A program made the translations under genes and the position numbers. Shown in pieces: positions 59,751 through 64,000 of a DNA stretch of 64,000 nucleotides. This DNA is from Treponema sp. (GTDB taxonomy: Bacteria > Spirochaetota > Spirochaetia > Treponematales > Treponemataceae). Numbering within the stretch: position 1 is the stretch's first letter; every line of letters begins with the position of its first letter. The notes under the pieces are model-generated. The model saw only the letters and a list, made by a program, of their open reading frames with translations. It made no database searches and was not told the DNA's origin. Location: contig JAFSJX010000010.1 in assembly GCA_017449285.1 (NCBI GenBank), forward strand, positions 62,001 through 126,000. The letters are read 5' to 3'.

Positions 59751-61544
59751 TTACGCTTTTTCAAGCATCGCCTTGATGTCGGCGGTGATTGCGTCACATA
59801 CTGCGGCAGAAGCCTTTTTCGCTTCAGCAAGGCAACCGTCACACTTTGCGCCGCCAACTTCCGTTCTTGCATTGATGTAGAACTTGATTTTCGGCTCGGT
59901 TCCAGACGGACGGGCAGACACAATCGTTCCGCCTTCAAGCACGAACTGCAAGACGTTTGACTTGGGCAGTTTGATTTCTTTTTTCGCAGACAGATTTGCA
60001 GGGTCGTAGGCCACGCTGTTTCCGATGTCCTTGACTTCAAGCACTTTCTTTCCGCCCAAGACTTTTAAGCCTTCGGTGCGGAGGCGTGTCATAATGCCCG
60101 ACATCACTTCTTTTCCCGCGCTTCCGGGGAAGTTCTGACTGATTGCCCTGTCCTCAAAGAAACCGTATTCCTTGTACATGTCGTCCAGATGCTCAAGGAT
60201 TGACTTTCCTTTTGAAGCCCAATAGAGCGTCATTTCGGCACACATTGCAGCGGCAGAAACACCGTCCTTGTCCATCACTTCTTTTTCGACCTTATAGCCA
60301 TAGCTTTCTTCAAGACCGTAGACATACGTTCCCGTGCCGTTCTTTTCAAATTCATCCTCAACGGCGGCAATCCACTTAAAACCAGTAAGGCATTCGTGCA
60401 TCTTCACGCCGTATTTCTTGCAGATGTAGTCGGTGAACGGAGAGGTGACGATTGAACGGATGACCGCAGAATTTGCGGGGAGTTTTCCCAATTCTTTGCG
60501 GCTCAAAAGCACATATTCGCAGAGCAATGCGCCCATTTGGTTTCCTGAGACGAGAACGAATTTGCCGTCCTTTCCGGGGAACGCCGTGCCGAAGCGGTCT
60601 GCGTCCGGGTCGGTCGCCATGACACAGTCAGCCTTTTCTTTTTCACCAAGGGCAACTGCCAGTTTGAGTGCGGGTGCTTCTTCCGGGTTCGGCTTTTCTA
60701 CCGTGGGGAAGGCTCCGTCAGGCTCGCGCTGTTCAGGAACCGTAATGACTTTAAGGCCGAGGTCGCCCAGCACTTTTTCAACATGCATTGCGCCTGTTCC
60801 GTGGAGCGGAGTATAGACGATTTTGACCGAAGAAGCCTTTTCCTTGATGAGTTCAGGGCGGAAAAGCTGAGCCTTACACATTGCCCAGAATTTTTCATCG
60901 ATTTCCTTGTCAATCAGAACAAGTTTTCCGCTCTTGATTGCCTCGTCTTTTGAAATCGTTTTGACTTCTTTGACGGCATTCACTTCATCGATGATACCGA
61001 CATCATGCGGCTCGATAACTTGCGCACCGTTATCCCAGTATGCCTTGTAACCGTTGTACTGGGGCGGGTTGTGTGAAGCCGTTACGACAACGCCAGTCTG
61101 GGCTTTGAGCTCACGGATTGCATAGGAAAGTTCCGGTGTGGGGCGAAGCCCTGTAAAGAGATAGGCTTTGATTCCGTTTGCAGCAAGAATGAGGGCGGTT
61201 GCCTCTGCAAATACATCGGAATTTTTACGGCTGTCATAGGCAACAACTGCGCTCAGAGTGCCGTCCTTTGCCTTCTGGGGGAAAGCCTTGAGGACATAAT
61301 TTGCAAGTCCCTGTGTCGCAAGGTTGATTTCCAGTGTATTCATGCGGTTTGTTCCACCGCCCATGACTCCACGCAAACCTCCAGTACCGAATTCAAGCGT
61401 CTGATAGAAACGGTCTTCAAGCTCTGCAAGCGCGTCCTTGTCGTCTGCCTTTGCGACCAAATCTTCAACTTCCTTTCGGAAGCGCGCATCTTTTTCGTCC
61501 GCGATATATTTTTTCGCGCGTTCAAGGATTTCTGATTTTTCCAT
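59751..61544 (-). CDS. Phosphoglucomutase/phosphomannomutase
   Basis: 597 residues. Motifs: TGGLRGVMGGGTNRMN, active-site Ser in VVTASHNPPQYNGYK, metal-binding DPDADRFG, GLEESYGYKVEKEV, and phosphate loop SARPSGTEPKIKFYI. Length and motifs match the PgcA/alpha-PGM type that interconverts glucose-1- and glucose-6-phosphate. GGAG lies 11 nt before ATG 61544. Confidence 0.95.
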   Translation of the reverse strand: MEKSEILERAKKYIADEKDARFRKEVEDLVAKADDKDALAELEDRFYQTLEFGTGGLRGVMGGGTNRMNTLEINLATQGLANYVLKAFPQKAKDGTLSAVVAYDSRKNSDVFAEATALILAANGIKAYLFTGLRPTPELSYAIRELKAQTGVVVTASHNPPQYNGYKAYWDNGAQVIEPHDVGIIDEVNAVKEVKTISKDEAIKSGKLVLIDKEIDEKFWAMCKAQLFRPELIKEKASSVKIVYTPLHGTGAMHVEKVLGDLGLKVITVPEQREPDGAFPTVEKPNPEEAPALKLAVALGEKEKADCVMATDPDADRFGTAFPGKDGKFVLVSGNQMGALLCEYVLLSRKELGKLPANSAVIRSIVTSPFTDYICKKYGVKMHECLTGFKWIAAVEDEFEKNGTGTYVYGLEESYGYKVEKEVMDKDGVSAAAMCAEMTLYWASKGKSILEHLDDMYKEYGFFEDRAISQNFPGSAGKEVMSGIMTRLRTEGLKVLGGKKVLEVKDIGNSVAYDPANLSAKKEIKLPKSNVLQFVLEGGTIVSARPSGTEPKIKFYINARTEVGGAKCDGCLAEAKKASAAVCDAITADIKAMLEKA

Positions 61545-61704
61545 AAAAGTTATGCTCCTTTCAAATCCCTCACAGAGCGCACGGAGTACACAGAGTTTAA
61601 ATGTGTATGCCCGTGTGCATTTGAGTATATTTTTTTTTGAAACTGTCCTAAAGATTATAGCACAGATTTGGAATTATTGCGAATTTTTTTAAAGAAAATC
61701 TTCC
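61545..61704. other. Intergenic stretch upstream of phosphoglucomutase
   Basis: 160 nt between the phosphoglucomutase start and the AAA-gene promoter. It contains an A+T-rich run and the phosphoglucomutase ribosome site, but no promoter strong enough to call and no gene. Confidence 0.5.
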
Positions 61705-61734
61705 TTGACAGCATTACATTTTGTCGGGTATAAT
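61705..61734 (+). promoter_or_regulatory. Consensus promoter of the AAA/DUF4143 gene
   Basis: TTGACA (61705-61710), 18 bp, TATAAT (61729-61734). The -10 lies inside operator box 1. A second TATAAT is in box 4 (61827-61832). Confidence 0.7.
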
Positions 61735-61837
61735 CGACATAAAGATTGTTATTTGTCTGGTATATCAGACATTTTATAAATATTATTGTCGATTATATTC
61801 TGCTATAATTACATAAAACCGTCTGATATAATCGACA
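61722..61837 (+). promoter_or_regulatory. Four 18-bp operator boxes at 32-33-bp spacing
   Basis: Box 1 TGTCGGGTATAATCGACA (61722-61739); box 2 TGTCTGGTATATCAGACA (61754-61771, a perfect palindrome); box 3 TGTCGATTATATTCTGCT (61787-61804, right half degenerate); box 4 CGTCTGATATAATCGACA (61820-61837). Starts are 32, 33 and 33 bp apart, about three helical turns. Consensus TGTC-N3-TATA-N3-GACA. Confidence 0.8.
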
Positions 61838-61853
61838 TTGTAAGGACGCAGCG

Positions 61854-63110
61854 ATGGATTATGAAAAACTGAAACAAGTGATTTTCGACAACCACAAGAC
61901 AATCCGCAAATTCAAGATTACAAAGCGGGAATCGCAGTTTGACTTGACGGCAAATTATGTTGTCGTGGGGATTCGCCGCGCGGGAAAATCGACGCTGTTG
62001 TACAAGCTGGCGCGGGATTTGGTCGCATCGGGCGTGGACTGGAATCAAATCATCTATATCAATTTTGAAGACGAGCGGCTTGACGGATTTTGCGCCGCGG
62101 ATTTTAATGACATTCTTTCAGTACAGGCAGAAATGAGCGACAAGGAAGGCTGGTTCTTTTTTGACGAAATCCAAATCATCGAAGACTGGGAAAAATTTGC
62201 GCGCCGCATGGCAGATGCAAAGGAGCATACGTTCATCACGGGAAGCAACGCGAAAATGCTTTCAAGCGAGGTGGAAGAGCGGCTGGGCGGACGGTATCTG
62301 ACGCAATATGTCACCACATACAATTTCCGCGAGTATCTTACGGCAAAGGGCATTGCTTTTGGCGAAAGCGCGATTTTGGGCACAAAAGAAAGCGGCGCGA
62401 TACGGCGGGAATTTGCCGAGTATTTTTCCTTCGGGGGCTTTCCCGAATCCTTGGAGCACAACGACAAGCGGAGCTATGTGTCAAGCGTGTACCAAAAGAT
62501 TCTTCTGGGCGACATTGCGAGCAGGAACAATATCCGAAATTCGCAGGCTCTCAAACTGCTCATCAAAAAAATCGCAGAGACCGTAAAGGACGAAGTTTCC
62601 TATTCCAAACTGCACAACATTCTGAAAACGGTCGGCGTGGGAATCAGCAAGGATGCGGTCATCGACTACATCGGCTACGCAAAAGATTCGTACCTGATTT
62701 TTCCCGTGCGGAATTATTTTTCAAAGTTCATCGAAAAAGAAACCACACCCAAATACTATTTCACCGACAACGGGCTTCTGAACCTCTTTTTGCTCGACAA
62801 AGAAACTCGCCTGCTAGAAAATCTTGTCGCACTCACCCTGCACAATCGCTTTGATGAAGTCTATTTCTTGCGCTCAAAGCAGTTTGACGTGGATTTTTTC
62901 GTTCCCCAGACAGGAACTGCCTATCAGGTGGCGTGGTCGCTCAAAAACATCACCGACACGCGCGAAACCGACTCGCTCATACGCGCCGCACAGTCCGTGG
63001 AAGAAGCAAAGCATCTCACCGTCATCACGTATGAGGAAGAGGACGACCTTGTGATAGATGGGCGTGCGATAAACGTCGTGCCACTGTGGAAATGGGTGCT
63101 GGAGATGTGA
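61854..63110 (+). CDS. AAA-family ATPase with DUF4143 domain
   Basis: 418 residues, AAGGA 9 nt before ATG 61854. Walker A GIRRAGKST (about 41-49), Walker B GWFFFDEIQII with the catalytic Glu, then sensor TGSNAKML. The C-terminal half has the DUF4143 pattern: GGFPESLEHNDK, DIASRNNIRN, KDSYLIFPVRNYF, YFTDNGLLNLFLL, LRSKQFDVDFFVPQTGTAYQVAWSL (PD-(D/E)XK-like strand pair). The family is common, multicopy and of unknown role; some members sit in mobile or defence regions. Its promoter carries four operator boxes. The following gene looks foreign by base composition. Confidence 0.87.
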   Translation: MDYEKLKQVIFDNHKTIRKFKITKRESQFDLTANYVVVGIRRAGKSTLLYKLARDLVASGVDWNQIIYINFEDERLDGFCAADFNDILSVQAEMSDKEGWFFFDEIQIIEDWEKFARRMADAKEHTFITGSNAKMLSSEVEERLGGRYLTQYVTTYNFREYLTAKGIAFGESAILGTKESGAIRREFAEYFSFGGFPESLEHNDKRSYVSSVYQKILLGDIASRNNIRNSQALKLLIKKIAETVKDEVSYSKLHNILKTVGVGISKDAVIDYIGYAKDSYLIFPVRNYFSKFIEKETTPKYYFTDNGLLNLFLLDKETRLLENLVALTLHNRFDEVYFLRSKQFDVDFFVPQTGTAYQVAWSLKNITDTRETDSLIRAAQSVEEAKHLTVITYEEEDDLVIDGRAINVVPLWKWVLEM

Positions 63111-63201
63111 ACAAGACGTATTCAAAAATTTCACAGGATACCCGAAACCATTTCTCACATTCTGAGAAAACTATGTTATACTCTCTGTGTACGAGGTGAC
63201 T

Positions 63202-63942
63202 ATGAAACAAAGTCGATTTGTACGACAGAGTACAGCGGATACGATAACGGTAAATGGGTATTCAGAGCGCGGTATTATAAATGCATTCGTTTTTAGTTGT
63301 ATGCAAAATGTTCAAATTGCAAAAGAATGGATAGCATTTCTCTTAGAAAATCAAGTGTCTGCGGAAAATATAAATAACATCTCTATGTATGTCGAACAAT
63401 CATTATCTGATTTTGGTGATCCAGACTTAATGATTAAGTTTAAGAATAGCAGCAATGGTAATGAATCCTTAATTTTCGTAGAGGCAAAAGTAAAAACATG
63501 GTCTAAAACGAAATGGAAAAATTGTCAGAAAGAATTTGATAAATTTGAGAAAAAACAAAGTTCCAATCTCATACAGCAATTAGGTTTAAAAATTGAATTA
63601 GTAAACCACTTGGGCGATGCGCAATCAGAAAAAGGGTATCTTATCATGGATGAAAAAATTCGATGCGATAAAAATATCGAAAATAAAAAACGAAAAACAG
63701 GCAATAGCCCTATCATAAAAGCGATACTAAATATATTTAGCAGTATAAAAGATTTTTATTATGTAGCGATTGTCCCTAATTATAGCGGGAAGGAAAAAAT
63801 AAATTCTGACATTATTTCCCAAATTCAATTTATAACATGGGAAAAATTGAAAGATTTTGCTGAATGCAAAAAATTAACGTTAGTACAAGAAACATTTAAG
63901 TATAACAATCCCAATAATGATGATAAAGGTCAAATTTACTAA
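63202..63942 (+). CDS. PD-(D/E)XK-nuclease-like protein of unknown function, A+T-rich
   Basis: 246 residues from ATG 63202 (GAGGTG 6 nt upstream; the earlier GTG contains it). Central motif SDFGDPDLMIKFK then SLIFVEAKVKTW gives the D...E-x-K set of PD-(D/E)XK nucleases. The C-terminal half is basic and Lys/Ile/Asn-rich (KKRKTGNSPIIKAILNIFSSIKDFYYVAIVP). The gene is clearly richer in A+T than every neighbour, suggesting recent acquisition. No partner methyltransferase lies in the window. It may be a restriction-like, repair or phage-defence protein; function unassigned. Confidence 0.7.
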   Translation: MKQSRFVRQSTADTITVNGYSERGIINAFVFSCMQNVQIAKEWIAFLLENQVSAENINNISMYVEQSLSDFGDPDLMIKFKNSSNGNESLIFVEAKVKTWSKTKWKNCQKEFDKFEKKQSSNLIQQLGLKIELVNHLGDAQSEKGYLIMDEKIRCDKNIENKKRKTGNSPIIKAILNIFSSIKDFYYVAIVPNYSGKEKINSDIISQIQFITWEKLKDFAECKKLTLVQETFKYNNPNNDDKGQIY

Positions 63943-64000
63943 TTCAACACGCAGAGTGGTATGAGATTGGCGACTTAAAAGGATTGGCAAAAACCGTGCA
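63943..64000. other. Window end: partial open region
   Basis: 58 nt after the last gene. One frame (from 63948) reads HAEWYEIGDLKGLAKTV without a stop and normal base composition. It could be part of a downstream or displaced gene. No start can be seen. Confidence 0.3.

Noticed and set aside
61722-61837. CRISPR-like repeats
   Set aside because: Repeats are palindromic operators of 18 bp with short, unrelated but promoter-containing spacers of 14-15 bp, lying in a promoter; no cas genes.
63187-63201. Start of the nuclease-like gene at GTG 63187
   Set aside because: Those five codons contain the ribosome site GAGGTG for ATG 63202.

Overview
The window is bacterial chromosome from a spirochaete, most probably a host-associated Treponema. 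Evidence: two tandem FlaA-type flagellar filament sheath proteins (minus strand, 20687-22167), a TatT-TatP-TatQM transporter of the TPAT type known from T. pallidum (30478-34340), a division/cell-wall cluster running directly into dprA, topA and a xer gene as I remember it from T. pallidum, and many short lipoprotein signal peptides. A pectin-type GH105 hydrolase (about 39.9-41.1 kb) suggests a gut or oral plant-polymer user. That lifestyle is inference; the genus is well supported. No insertion sequence, prophage, CRISPR array or rRNA was seen.

Layout. 1-5.7 kb (minus): an RND/MMPL exporter cut by the window edge, its LolA-like partner, a C26 glutamine-amidotransferase lipoprotein, and an 889-residue fusion of a fucosyltransferase-like and a condensation-like domain. 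A consensus promoter and a 26-codon STAS-tail mini-ORF precede the fusion gene. 5.8-19.6 kb (minus): one long, mostly overlapping series running mraZ, rsmH, ftsL, murF, ftsW, ftsQ, ftsA, ftsZ, xer, a TPR lipoprotein, dprA, then topA and a second xer. mraZ has a 10-bp-phased MraZ operator. 19.7-24.2 kb: an unknown gene, the flaA pair, fructose-bisphosphate aldolase and a membrane protein. 24.3-28.1 kb: infC-rpmI-rplT followed without a gap by a coiled-coil (ZapB-like) gene, zapA and a DUF188 gene, converging on a GAF/HD-GYP gene. 28.2-34.3 kb (minus): tatT-tatP-tatQM coupled to a GH3 lipoprotein and an RNA m5C methyltransferase. 34.4-41.1 kb: a short-chain dehydrogenase, pncB, an oligopeptide-binding protein, an unknown 471-residue protein and GH105. 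41.1-47.3 kb: pgeF, an unknown 563-residue protein, leuB/pyrE from interlocked promoters, cimA, and a likely small RNA. 47.6-54.9 kb: a chemoreceptor, tRNA-Val(GAC), an acyl-CoA synthetase, an RluA enzyme, a transglutaminase-like exported protein, an HTH-EIIA(Ntr) fusion and cdd. 55.0-61.5 kb: a beta-propeller-like exported protein, a degenerate LytM protein, metQ, mnmA, a DnaQ-like exonuclease and phosphoglucomutase. 61.7-64 kb: an AAA ATPase/DUF4143 gene behind four phased operator boxes, then an A+T-rich PD-(D/E)XK-type gene.

How the genes work together. The central block couples wall-precursor synthesis (murF), the divisome (ftsL/Q/W/A/Z) and chromosome processing (xer, dprA, topA). A second division set, zapA with a ZapB-like partner, is joined to translation genes. 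cimA and leuB supply two steps of the pyruvate/citramalate route to isoleucine.

The most interesting system-level signal is that at least ten genes lack a Shine-Dalgarno sequence and have a sigma70 -10 hexamer ending 6-8 nt before the start codon, often with an extended TGCTAYACT form. This suggests a routine class of leaderless or near-leaderless mRNAs in this organism. Coordinates, promoter spacings and motif positions were read by eye. Family assignments come from motif recognition without database searches.
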